From positions 1 through 17,211 of the forward strand of contig JAHIKV010000005.1 of the NCBI GenBank assembly GCA_018897395.1: a DNA stretch of 17,211 nucleotides, written 5' to 3'. This DNA is from Planctomycetota bacterium (GTDB lineage Bacteria > Planctomycetota > Planctomycetia > Pirellulales > Thermoguttaceae). Shown here one piece after another: positions 5,410 through 14,743 of the stretch. Each line of letters opens with the position of its first letter. Position 1 is the first letter of the stretch. A program made the translations under genes and the position numbers. The notes below the pieces were generated by a model. That model saw only the letters and a program-made list of their open reading frames with translations, ran no database searches and was not told where the DNA came from.

Positions 5410-7674
5410 CTACTCCTTCAATAAGTCGCGGATTTTTTGTTTGTGCCGCCGTTGGGTTTCCTCTTTAAGTTCTTTTTGCATTTCGATAATCTTCCGCAGC
5501 AGTTCGACCGCTTCGTTGAAGCTTTCCAGTTCGAGCATGCGGTCGCGGACTTTTTGCATGGCCAGGAGTATTTCATCGGCCTGCGCTTGGGCACGGTTGC
5601 GGAGCGCGGGGCCTTGGCCTTGGGATTCCAGATCGGCCAGCAAGGCCTCGATGCGCCGCTCCAATTCGGGAAACATCTCGCCGGCGATTTCGTGGAGCGG
5701 CCGTGCTATGCCTTCTTGGATCCGCTTTTTCAATTCCTCGGTGTCGATGCGGTTGTTGACCAGTTGCTTGCGGATGTCGTCGAAGGCCTCGGCCACGCCC
5801 AACACCTCCTGGGCGCTCTTCCGGCAGTTGCTCAGCGCGCTTTGCACGCGGAGCATACGCAGTGCGGCCCGCCGCTCGGGCGTATCGGCCGAATCGAGAT
5901 TGTCCGGCTTATCGCCCGGTTCGCTGCCGGCCGGCGCCGCGGCGGGATTGGCCGATTCTTCCGATTCGAACTCGAGCCGCGCCAACAGGTCCCGCGTTTC
6001 GGTCACCTCTTGCAGCATCCGCTCGAACCGCTGCCGCAAGACCAACTCCCGCGCTTCTAGCATTGCCCGCAATTGGTCCGGCGTGACGATCTCCAACAGC
6101 CATCGCTCGCTGCCGGCCAGGTTGGGGCCTTTGCCGAGGTCGCAGAGATCGGCGGCGCGGACGGTCATCAACAGTTTTTGGCCCGGTTTGACCCCCAAGG
6201 GGCGGACTTCCAGCGCCGCGTCGTTCAGGTTGAAGGCGGCGGGAGCGCGCGGGAGTTCGGCTATCGGCTGATTTGCCGGCTCGCGATCGTCGATCGCGTA
6301 CTCGAACCAGACCCGGCCGATGCCGTAGTCGTCGGCGATCCGGCCGACAACCGGCACGCGGGCCTGCGGGGTGATCGCCGCGCCGATGCCGTCCAATTGC
6401 ACGGCCATTTGCGGCGGCTGGTCGGGCGCCGCGACGAGCACCAGCCGGACCGGATCGCGGCCCGTGACGCCGTCCGTATCGGTCAACGTGAACAGCAGGG
6501 TGGTGTTGTCGTCCAACCTTTCCACCGTGTGGGAGAAGCCGCTGTGGTCCGCGTTCAACTTGTCCGCCTCCAACACTTCGGTCGTCTCCGGCCGTTCGGC
6601 GACGACTTTGTCGACCTGCACGCGGACGAGTTCCTTGTTGGCCTCTTCGGCGCGGACGGTCACGCGGCTGCCCGTGGGGATTTGCATCACTCCGGTGACC
6701 GGCAGCGGGGGCTGGCGGCGGCGGATGTAGGCGGGCAACTCGCAATCGAGCGTCATCCGCGAGATCATGGGGCTATCGACGGCCTGAATCCACAAGTTGT
6801 TTACGCGATCGTCGCCGCCGACCACGTCGAAGTCGATGTCGGAAAGCACGCCGCGGAAGGTGTGAGAGAATTCCTGGTAATAGTCCTCCTCGCCGCGCGA
6901 GATGCCGCAGCGGTCCATCGTCACCCGGCCGCGTCCGCCACCTTCGGTCCGATAGCGGATTTCGACTTTTTCCGGCACTCGCGGCATACGGGTGTCGGCC
7001 TTCGCCACTATCTCCACGTCCGAACCGCGGGCGACCTTGCGCACGCCGTCCGTAAAACCATCAACCACAATATCCGTGTACCGGGGCCATGGATCGCCGG
7101 ATAGCGCCAGCACGCGGTTGGCCCAAACGCCGAACGCCCCGGAAAACAGGACGGCGAACATCACCACGCTGGTCGTAAGCAGAGTCGCGGCGCCGCAATG
7201 CAGCCACAACGGACGCGGATTGAATACCTTCCTGAGTTCGACCTCTTCGACGCGGGCCGATGCCTCGCGGCAAGTTCTCGCAAGCATCTCCTCGCCTAGA
7301 ACGTCGTCCGCCGGTCGGTCGCCGAGGACCACGGCCGTCAGCAGGCTGTCGTTAAATTGCGGAAACCGGCGTTCGAGCACGGTGGCCGCGTTGCCGTCCG
7401 TGATGGGGACGAACGCCCGGCGGCCGATCATGCGAAAGAGGACCAGCACCACCACCGCGGCGACCGCGGCGAGCATGATCGCGCGGACCAGCGGAGACGG
7501 CTCGAAGAACCAATCGGCCGCAAGGGTTGCCCAAAACGCCGTGCCCAACCATGCCACGGCGGCGGCGGAACCTTCCAACCAAACGTATTGGCGGATGCGG
7601 CGACGCAGCGCGCCCAGCAAGGTCCATGCCGGGGAGGCAAGTGTCGGTCGGTCGTCGTGGTCTAGCGTTGCCAT
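5410..7674 (-). CDS. Large DUF4175-like membrane protein with C-terminal coiled coil
   Basis: 754 residues from MATLDHDD. Membrane segments lie at about 35-53, 62-81 and 158-182. A long periplasmic region (about 190-560) is rich in beta strands and looks like repeated Ig-like modules, for example LPAYIRRRQPPLPVTG and IADDYGIGRVWFEYAIDDRE. From about 565 to the end it is strongly helical coiled coil, closing with MQKELKEETQRRHKQKIRDL. This architecture is typical of large proteins in planctomycete MoxR/VWA clusters and similar to DUF4175 proteins; biochemical function is unknown. The start is uncertain. In-frame ATG at 7692 (MQRKHA) is also possible, and neither has a Shine-Dalgarno. Upstream in-frame codons lie inside a palindromic repeat. 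Confidence 0.82.
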   Translation of the reverse strand: MATLDHDDRPTLASPAWTLLGALRRRIRQYVWLEGSAAAVAWLGTAFWATLAADWFFEPSPLVRAIMLAAVAAVVVLVLFRMIGRRAFVPITDGNAATVLERRFPQFNDSLLTAVVLGDRPADDVLGEEMLARTCREASARVEEVELRKVFNPRPLWLHCGAATLLTTSVVMFAVLFSGAFGVWANRVLALSGDPWPRYTDIVVDGFTDGVRKVARGSDVEIVAKADTRMPRVPEKVEIRYRTEGGGRGRVTMDRCGISRGEEDYYQEFSHTFRGVLSDIDFDVVGGDDRVNNLWIQAVDSPMISRMTLDCELPAYIRRRQPPLPVTGVMQIPTGSRVTVRAEEANKELVRVQVDKVVAERPETTEVLEADKLNADHSGFSHTVERLDDNTTLLFTLTDTDGVTGRDPVRLVLVAAPDQPPQMAVQLDGIGAAITPQARVPVVGRIADDYGIGRVWFEYAIDDREPANQPIAELPRAPAAFNLNDAALEVRPLGVKPGQKLLMTVRAADLCDLGKGPNLAGSERWLLEIVTPDQLRAMLEARELVLRQRFERMLQEVTETRDLLARLEFESEESANPAAAPAGSEPGDKPDNLDSADTPERRAALRMLRVQSALSNCRKSAQEVLGVAEAFDDIRKQLVNNRIDTEELKKRIQEGIARPLHEIAGEMFPELERRIEALLADLESQGQGPALRNRAQAQADEILLAMQKVRDRMLELESFNEAVELLRKIIEMQKELKEETQRRHKQKIRDLLKE
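5413..5418 (-). promoter_or_regulatory. Shine-Dalgarno for the coiled-coil protein
   Basis: The minus strand reads AAGGAG six bases before the ATG at 5406, next to the stop codon of the upstream gene. It fixes the start upstream of the repeat-encoded segment. Confidence 0.75.
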
Positions 7675-7813
7675 GGCATGTTTGCGTTGCATGTTTAGCG
7701 GCCGCCGGCACGGCGGCTTGCGGCGGAACACGGGCCGACGCACCGTCGGCCGCTAAACAGATTAAACGTTCGGGGGTGAATTTCACCACCTTTCATTCTA
7801 CACCAATTTATAT
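7675..7813 (-). promoter_or_regulatory. 139-base gap with palindrome and AT-rich segment
   Basis: Besides the repeat element it holds a near-palindrome GGTGAATTTCACC (7775-7787, 6-base arms) and an AT-rich stretch just after the VWA stop. It may carry a secondary promoter or an mRNA processing site for the distal half of the cluster. I see no clear promoter consensus. Confidence 0.25.
7692..7759. repeat. Palindromic repeat element, about 68 bp (copy 1)
   Basis: The 13-base ends TGTTTAGCGGCCG (7692-7704) and CGGCCGCTAAACA (7747-7759) are perfect reverse complements. The interior carries CCGGCACGGCGGCTTGCGG. A second copy in opposite orientation lies at 15812-15877, and both are preceded on one side by TTGCATG. 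It occupies the gap between the VWA gene and the DUF4175-like gene, touching one possible start codon. Confidence 0.92.
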
Positions 7814-10333
7814 TTACGCCAGTCGGAGCAACCGCCGCACCAACCACTCCAGACAAAGAAAACCGCACAAAGCGATCATGATCCACCGGAGCCAAGTCTC
7901 TTTCTCTTGGGGGTCTGGGGTAATCGGGAGGACAACGGTACTTGTGCGGTCTTTCAACTGCATCGTAAGGGGGGGGACCCCGTGCGTCGCCACGGCCGAC
8001 TCCATGCCGATGTAGTACCTGCCGCCCGTATTTTTTGCGATGGCGCTCAATAGGGCATCGTTCCGTCGCGGGTTCTCGCGCTCCAGGTCGGGGGCCTTCA
8101 CCTGTATGCGGCGGCTTAGCCGCTCGTTGTCGCTTTCGGGCACAGGCAGTTCGAGGCGGTACGTTCCTTCCAACAGTGCGGGGAACTGCCCCAGGAAGGC
8201 GCCTACCCGCGTCGGGTCGGGTCGCAACGTAACGGCCTGCGTTGCGCCGTTCGGCGCGAACACCTCTAATTTGACGCTTGGCGATTCGAGAGGTTCCAAC
8301 CGGAGGTCGGTCAATTGCGCCCGGACCTCGACGGTGTTGCCCAGCAGGTATCGGTCCTGTCCGACCAGCAGCACGCCGCGGCTGGAGCCGCGCAAGAGCC
8401 GGCCTTGCGAGACGTGGCGGATTAGTTTCGTGTAAAACTTCTCGAAATACGTATCGTCGACGGCGCGGAGCCGCCACATTTCGCCGCTGCCCATGTAAAA
8501 TACGCTGCCGGAGCCGTAAAACTGTCCGGCGAAATAGACCGGTTGATCTCCCACTTGGACGGCGCGGGGATCGGAGAACCACGCGTAGACGGTGGCGCCC
8601 GGCTTCGGACCCCGCACCAGACAGCAACTGTACACGCCGGGGAAATCGTTCCAAGCCTGACGGTTGGCGGTCGCCGTGTCGGCCAGCCAGAGGAAGTCGG
8701 CCTCCTGTCCTTCGCGGGTGAAGTCCAAGGGCCAGGCCTCCTTGCCGGCGAAAACGCCGCCGTCGACGGTCGCCAATCGGCCGTAGAACTCGACGGGGTA
8801 CAAGTTGCGCACGGTGGACATGGCCGAGTCGTGTACCCATCCGTCGATGTTTTGGCCGACATGCACCGGCCCGGCGACGACGATCAAGCCTCCCCCCTGG
8901 TCGGCCACCCATTTTTCCAGCAATTCAATCTGCTGGACGCTAAGGGCTTGCCAATTGGGATCGAAGGCCACGACGCAGTCATATTCGTACATCTCCCGGC
9001 GGGTCGCGGGGAAATCGTCGAGGATCACATCGGCGTCCTGCGACATCCCCTCCCTGCCGCTTTGCAGCAGCACGTCGACGCTGGTGTAGCGGTCGCGGTA
9101 GAGTTGGTTGCGGAGAAACTGGTATTCCCGCATCGCTCCGTCGGCGAACAGCAGGACGCGGCTCTTGCGGTCGATGATTTCGATGTCTGCCTCGCGGGCG
9201 TTGTCGGCCGGATTGCGGTCGCCTTCGGGGGCCTGGACCCGCAGCCGCAAAGTGCGGCGGCCGGCGGCGTCTGGAAGCAACTCGAACTTGACCGGGAGCA
9301 CCTCGCCGTCGCCGCCGAGCGTGACCTCTCGGCTTTCGAGCAACTCGCCTTCATCGTCTTTGCCGGCCTCGGTCCCATTGCCCGCCGGACGCGACAAAAC
9401 CCGCACCACTACCGTCTTGCCCGGCATCCCTTGGGCTTGCAGGTAGCCGGTCACGGTGTACTGATCGCCGGGATAGGCGCGGGCCGGCACGACCAGGTCG
9501 GAAACGGCGACGTTGGTCGGCTGTTTGTCCGATCCCAGTCCGACGGTGAAGATGGGTATTTTCGCTTCGCGGGCCAACTCGACGGCCGACTCGGGCGAGA
9601 TGCCGGCGTTTTGCCCGCCGTCGCTGAAGACGATGATACCCGAGACCGGCGTGCCCCGCTCCTGTTGAATCAGTTGCATCAGGGCCTGGCCGAGCCGGGT
9701 TTCGGTACCGCTGGGCGCGAGCAGCTTGTTCCAACCGGGCAGGGGGCCGGGGCTAGCGGCGTGATCGGGTGTTTCATTCCCGTCGTCAACGCCCCCCCCT
9801 TGCAAAGGCGGGGGTGTTTCCGCCGATTTCTCATTCTCCGGCGACACTTTCTTCAGGTTCGCCACGCTGTCTGGTTTCAGGGCATCGTCGAACTGGAACA
9901 CGGCGACGTCGTGCGTCTTGCGGAGCCGCCCTATGAAGTCGGATTTTTCGAGCGCATCGGCGACGTTCTGCGACCGGTTCCGCGTTCCGCCGCCGGCGGA
10001 CGGATCGGCGTCCGACAGCCTCATGCTCAGGCTGGTGTCGAACAGCAGCAGCGCGCGGGAGTTCCGCACCTCCTCGCGTTCCGACCGCCAAGAGGGCTGC
10101 AAGTAGAGGACCAGCAGTCCGAGAAAGACCGCGGTCCGCAGCGCGGTCAGCAGCCACTTCCACCACGGCCTGAGTTCCTCGGCGTCGCGGCGGTACATGT
10201 AACGGACGAACAGCAGGATGACGATCAGGACGAGGATCGGCCGGATCCAATCGGAGTTCGACTGGATTCGTGCCCACTCGAACGTGGTTCGGGTCACGCT
10301 TTCGGCCAACAGCGGCGGGAGAACGAATGTCAC
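7814..10333 (-). CDS. Membrane VWA-domain protein with glutamine-amidotransferase-like domain
   Basis: 839 residues. Two N-terminal membrane helices (about 29-47 and 58-79) precede a cytoplasm-anchored VWA domain (about 92-285). The metal-ion-dependent adhesion site is intact: D99-T-S101-L-S103, T212 in the TETRLGQA loop and D238 in VFSDGGQN. The VWA domain contains a long insert (about 165-208). Next come a beta-sandwich stretch (285-385) and an alpha/beta domain (about 391-540; RVLLFADG, DCVVAFDPN, GGLIVVAG) of the class I glutamine-amidotransferase-like fold. No nucleophile cysteine is evident there, so it is probably a non-catalytic binding domain. A C-terminal helix (WIMIALCGFLCLEWLV) re-enters the membrane. 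The start is GTG, overlapping the previous stop (GTGA), with AAGGAGG six bases upstream. VWA metal sites typically bind a partner protein, with the MoxR ATPase as the likely remodeller. Confidence 0.91.
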   Translation of the reverse strand: MTFVLPPLLAESVTRTTFEWARIQSNSDWIRPILVLIVILLFVRYMYRRDAEELRPWWKWLLTALRTAVFLGLLVLYLQPSWRSEREEVRNSRALLLFDTSLSMRLSDADPSAGGGTRNRSQNVADALEKSDFIGRLRKTHDVAVFQFDDALKPDSVANLKKVSPENEKSAETPPPLQGGGVDDGNETPDHAASPGPLPGWNKLLAPSGTETRLGQALMQLIQQERGTPVSGIIVFSDGGQNAGISPESAVELAREAKIPIFTVGLGSDKQPTNVAVSDLVVPARAYPGDQYTVTGYLQAQGMPGKTVVVRVLSRPAGNGTEAGKDDEGELLESREVTLGGDGEVLPVKFELLPDAAGRRTLRLRVQAPEGDRNPADNAREADIEIIDRKSRVLLFADGAMREYQFLRNQLYRDRYTSVDVLLQSGREGMSQDADVILDDFPATRREMYEYDCVVAFDPNWQALSVQQIELLEKWVADQGGGLIVVAGPVHVGQNIDGWVHDSAMSTVRNLYPVEFYGRLATVDGGVFAGKEAWPLDFTREGQEADFLWLADTATANRQAWNDFPGVYSCCLVRGPKPGATVYAWFSDPRAVQVGDQPVYFAGQFYGSGSVFYMGSGEMWRLRAVDDTYFEKFYTKLIRHVSQGRLLRGSSRGVLLVGQDRYLLGNTVEVRAQLTDLRLEPLESPSVKLEVFAPNGATQAVTLRPDPTRVGAFLGQFPALLEGTYRLELPVPESDNERLSRRIQVKAPDLERENPRRNDALLSAIAKNTGGRYYIGMESAVATHGVPPLTMQLKDRTSTVVLPITPDPQEKETWLRWIMIALCGFLCLEWLVRRLLRLA
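9791..9817. repeat. C-run/G-run repeat within the VWA insert
   Basis: A GC-rich, imperfectly palindromic sequence with a C8 run, a TTGCAAAGG centre and a G5 run. It is translated in frame as TPPPLQGGG (residues 173-181). This peptide is characteristic of dispersed repeats read through in hypothetical proteins. It lies within a disordered loop interrupting the VWA domain. Confidence 0.7.
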
Positions 10334-12579
10334 GCGGCGCCTCCTTTGGCCAGCGGGTGGCGCCTCGCCGGATGGTAGCTGGCCGACCAGGCCAGGATTT
10401 GCTCGCCCACCAACAGCAGGATCAACGCGTAGAGCAGTGCCTCGCCGAGGTCGTACCCGGCAAGCTCGGTGGCCGTGGATTGGAAGTCCGCGGCCTGTTG
10501 GTAACGATATTTTACGCCTTCCAGCCGCGCGGCGAGTTTCTCGCCGTCGAGCGCCGTCAGGTCGCCCTCGGCCGGATCGACGTTCACCGCGTATCGGCGC
10601 GTCTCGGCCGTGCCGTCGGCGCGGGTCAGCCGCGACTCGTAGAAACCGCTAACGTCGGTCTCGAGCAACGACGCGGTATACATCCCGTTCCCGTCGGCCG
10701 ACTTCGTCGCGTTGACCGTCACGGGCGGCTTGCCCGACTGTTCGGGATAATCGAAACGCACTTCCGGGTTGGGTTGGTAGAGGGCCGGATTCAGACTCAA
10801 CTCCAAAGGCGAACCGACCGTCCGCGATTGGGCTTCGGCGGGTCGCCGCGCCAGATACGCTTGCAGGTCTTGCATGGCCACCACAAAGCTGGGGTTCCGT
10901 GCCCAGTTGTTCCAGACGGGCGCCGCGCTGCTGAGGAACGCCACCACGCGACCCTTGCCGAACTCACGCTCGACCACCAGCGGCGCGCCGTTGCGCAATC
11001 GGGCCACGACGCGAGTGGTCGAGTCGGTCGGCGGCTGCCAGCCGGGAGGCAACGCGAAATATCGCTGGACGATTACCGTATGCAAATACGGGTTCTGCTC
11101 GGCGGCGAACACGCGGAATATGAAGTGCCGCTCCACTTGCACGTCGGGGGCAGGCTCCAGCCGGTCGACCAGAAGCTCTTCTTCGCGGGCCAAGGGGACC
11201 GGGAAAAGCCCCTTCCCGTCACGGTAGAGAACGTCGTTGAAAAACTTCAGTTCCGTGCGGTCGCCGAGAAAGAACGCCAGGCCCCCGCCCGCGGAAACGT
11301 ACTTTTCCAACGCGGTGACGGCCGACGAATCCAACCGGCCGACGTTCGCCAGGTCGATGGCGTGGAAATCGGCGAGCGGCTTGAGGCTCAAAAATCGCGG
11401 CGTTTCGATCTGCGGCCGCACCCCGGTGCGGACAGACTCGCCGGGGGCCAGGGCAAAACTCAAGTATCGGGCGTCGCGGGCCTGGGCGCCGCCGTCGACC
11501 AGCAACACGGGAACGTCCGGCGGCAGATCGACCGTCGAGTAGCGATGGTTGTCGGCGTCCACGGCGTCGCCGGGGAGTCGAGCGGTGACGTCGTGCGGGC
11601 CGGCGTTGGGGAAATGGACCAGGAACCGCTCAGTGGCCGTTTTACCAGGCGGGATTTCCGCCAATACGACCGGCGGCCGGCCGTGCCCGTCCTCGCCCAA
11701 AGTGACCGCTATCTCGCGGACCGGCGCGTGGCCGTAATTCCGCACGGAGAGGTCCATGAACCAGGGCACGCCCGCCGCGCGGATCCCCTCGGCGGGCGAA
11801 AGCGAGACGATCGCCAGATTGGGACGTGTGCGGTCGACGCAGTCGATCAGGCGGACATCGACCCCCGACTCGCCCAAGCGCAGCAACTCCTTGCGCAGCT
11901 CGGCCGGTTCGTTCCACTGCCGGGCGCGAAAGTCGGAAATCAAATATACGATGCGCTGCTCCTCGGCGCCGTCGCCGAGCAGTTCTCCGATCGCCTGCAG
12001 CGCGGGCATGGGGCCGGCGGCGGTCTGCGAGACATCGAGCTTGCCGAGCAGCGATTCCAGTTCGTCCGAGAAATCCTTGCCGACCGGCTGCTTCAACACG
12101 TCCGGTTTTCCGGCGCTTTTCGGCAACGCCGCCCGCGAGAAACGCAACAGCGATAAGGACTGCGGGTGGTCCTCGCGGGAGGCGTTTATCCCGATTTGCT
12201 CGACGACTTTTCCGGCTTCCGCGAAGGCGGCGGTGTCGGCCCAGCGGTCGGACATCGAGTAGCTGTCGTCCAACAGCACGATGTGATGCGTGTGAACGCC
12301 TCCGAGCAGATTCCCCCACTGGCTTCGCAGTCTCGGCTGGGCAACCAGGAAGACGACGGCAGCCACCGCGAGCATCCGCAGCAACAGCAGCAGGAGTTGC
12401 TTGAAGATGATCCAGGTGCGATGTTTTTTCTGGCTCAGCAGCAGGAACTCCATCGCCGCCCACTCGATCCGCCGGTGGCGCATCATGTTGATCAGGTGGA
12501 TCAATACGGGTATCGCAACCACGCCGAGGGTCGGCAGGCCCAAGGTCCAAAACAGTGCTGGGTTGACGAAAGAGGGCAT
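10330..12579 (-). CDS. BatA-type membrane VWA protein
   Basis: 749 residues. The N-terminus is the BatA N-terminal domain: a membrane helix (about 10-30, LPTLGVVAIPVLIHLI), the conserved basic loop HRRIEWAAMEFLLLSQKK and a second helix (60-80). The VWA domain (about 97-240) has D104-D-S106-Y-S108, T186 and D216 in YLISDF, so its metal site appears complete. A long extracytoplasmic region follows (245-700), including an alpha/beta module (VPVLLVDGGA; YVSAGGGLAFFLGDR) and beta-rich parts. A last membrane helix lies at 713-731. In Bat operons such proteins work with MoxR and DUF58 partners in the envelope. No Shine-Dalgarno is visible before ATG 12579; the upstream 75 bases are heptamer repeat. 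The stop overlaps the next gene's GTG by 4 bases. Confidence 0.91.
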   Translation of the reverse strand: MPSFVNPALFWTLGLPTLGVVAIPVLIHLINMMRHRRIEWAAMEFLLLSQKKHRTWIIFKQLLLLLLRMLAVAAVVFLVAQPRLRSQWGNLLGGVHTHHIVLLDDSYSMSDRWADTAAFAEAGKVVEQIGINASREDHPQSLSLLRFSRAALPKSAGKPDVLKQPVGKDFSDELESLLGKLDVSQTAAGPMPALQAIGELLGDGAEEQRIVYLISDFRARQWNEPAELRKELLRLGESGVDVRLIDCVDRTRPNLAIVSLSPAEGIRAAGVPWFMDLSVRNYGHAPVREIAVTLGEDGHGRPPVVLAEIPPGKTATERFLVHFPNAGPHDVTARLPGDAVDADNHRYSTVDLPPDVPVLLVDGGAQARDARYLSFALAPGESVRTGVRPQIETPRFLSLKPLADFHAIDLANVGRLDSSAVTALEKYVSAGGGLAFFLGDRTELKFFNDVLYRDGKGLFPVPLAREEELLVDRLEPAPDVQVERHFIFRVFAAEQNPYLHTVIVQRYFALPPGWQPPTDSTTRVVARLRNGAPLVVEREFGKGRVVAFLSSAAPVWNNWARNPSFVVAMQDLQAYLARRPAEAQSRTVGSPLELSLNPALYQPNPEVRFDYPEQSGKPPVTVNATKSADGNGMYTASLLETDVSGFYESRLTRADGTAETRRYAVNVDPAEGDLTALDGEKLAARLEGVKYRYQQAADFQSTATELAGYDLGEALLYALILLLVGEQILAWSASYHPARRHPLAKGGAA
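10340..10346 (-). promoter_or_regulatory. Strong Shine-Dalgarno for the second VWA gene
   Basis: The minus strand reads AAGGAGG six bases before the GTG at 10333, inside the end of the BatA-type gene. It decides the non-ATG start. Confidence 0.85.
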
Positions 12580-12591
12580 GGAGTGGTTGGT

Positions 12592-12661
12592 GGGTAGTGG
12601 ATAGTGGTTAGTGGATAGTGGGTAGTGGGTAGTGGGTAGTGGGCCGCTTGCGGTTTCGCAA
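12592..12661. repeat. Heptamer tandem repeat plus 18-bp tag (copy B, inverted relative to copy A)
   Basis: Seven consecutive heptamers of the GGGTAGT/GGATAGT/GGTTAGT type (12592-12640) are followed by CCGCTTGCGGTTTCGCAA (12644-12661). Reverse-complemented, it matches 2251-2308 in both tag and heptamers, with one base different in the tag. It fills most of the 99-base gap between the DUF58 and BatA-type genes and starts 13 bases from the latter's ATG. Confidence 0.93.
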
Positions 12662-13543
12662 TTATCCTCGTTTCATTTTTACCGCCGGGTTCCCAATCGG
12701 TTGCTCAAGAACGCGGCCAAGGCGGCGTCCAACGGCTGGCTGGTGCGGAGCAAGGTGTAGTCCACGTCGTGCCGAGAGCAGCCGCGGCGGACTTCCTCCA
12801 AGTATTCGCCCAGCGAGTTTAGATATCCTTCCCTCAGCGCGCGGGGATTGCAGCGGAGTTGCTCGGCCAGTTCCAGGCCCTCGAAGCGGGTAGGCCCGCT
12901 GAACGGGAAATCCAACTCATCGTCGTCCAGCACGTGGAAGACCATCACGTCGTGCCCTCGGCTCCGCAGCAGCCGCAGTCCGCGAAAAAGCCCTTCGCGC
13001 TCGACGAACAGGTCGGAGACCAAGACCATCATCCCCCGCCGCGGATAGTTCTCGGTCGCGTTGCGAAGTATTTGGTAAAGGTCGGTTTTGTCCCTCGGAT
13101 CGCTAAGTTCCAGCGCCTTGATGATCGAATCCAGGTGGTTCCGTCTGGTTCGCTGGGGAACGGTCATCCGGGCGGATTCGTCGAAGGCCACGCAGCCGAC
13201 GGCGTCCTGCTGGCGCAACAGCAAGTAAGCCAGGCTCACCGCGACGGTGCATGCGTATTCGTACTTATTGAAGTCCCCGCGGCCGTAGCGCATGCTGGCC
13301 GAGACGTCGCACAGCAGCGTACAGCGGAGGTTTGTGTCCTCCTCGAATTGTTTGACGTAGAAGCGGTCCTGTTTGGCCCAGACCTTCCAGTCCACGTAGC
13401 GCAGGTCGTCGCCGCGGGTATACTCGCGGTGCTGCCGGAACTCGATCGACTGACCGAAGTACGGACTGCGATGCATGCCGGAGAGGAATCCCTCGACAAT
13501 CTGGCGTGCGCGCAGGCCGAGGCGGCTGATCCGCTTGATCGCC

Positions 13544-14599
<1,056 letters not shown>

Positions 14600-14743
14600 T
14601 ATGATTTTCCTCGCGGATTGGGGTTTGCGTTCCACCTTCTCGTTCTGGTTTATTGAGTGAAGGAAATCCAATGCGACGCGCGACAACATTGTTGTTCCGA
14701 TTCTCGCTAAAACGGCGTTAATGCCGCGTCGCGCTCCGGGCGT
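14600..14743 (-). promoter_or_regulatory. Gap upstream of moxR, probable promoter region of the cluster
   Basis: 144 bases free of the dispersed repeats, partly AT-rich on a GC-rich background. A near-palindrome ACAACATTGTTGT (6-base arms, single centre base) lies at 14683-14695 and could be an operator. I cannot identify a convincing -35/-10 pair. The role is inferred from position: the squalene-cyclase-like gene ends upstream and the overlapping cluster begins downstream. Confidence 0.35.
14608..14612 (-). promoter_or_regulatory. Shine-Dalgarno for the MoxR ATPase
   Basis: The minus strand reads GAGGA eight bases before ATG 14599. It supports the shorter form of the protein. Confidence 0.7.

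Noticed and set aside
7692..7759. Insertion sequence
   Set aside because: Only 68 bp with no transposase; at most a non-autonomous or REP-like element, and no target duplication could be established.
7352..7789. Small gene starting MVKFTPERLI with a purine-rich leader
   Set aside because: Its frame is not that of the DUF4175-like gene; it runs through the palindromic repeat and then becomes an Arg/Pro-rich shadow.
8543..10378. Plus-strand open frame of 611 codons antisense to the second VWA gene
   Set aside because: It mirrors codon structure of a GC-rich gene, has no recognisable domain, and the sense strand encodes a clear VWA protein.
10270..12156. Plus-strand open frame of 628 codons antisense to the BatA-type gene
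   Set aside because: Same reason: an antisense shadow with Arg/Gly/His-biased composition and no motif.
12592..12640. CRISPR-like array
   Set aside because: The units are contiguous 7-mers without spacers, so it is a tandem microsatellite.
14600..14689. Longer MoxR form starting at ATG 14689
   Set aside because: The extra 30 residues lack family resemblance and a Shine-Dalgarno favours ATG 14599.
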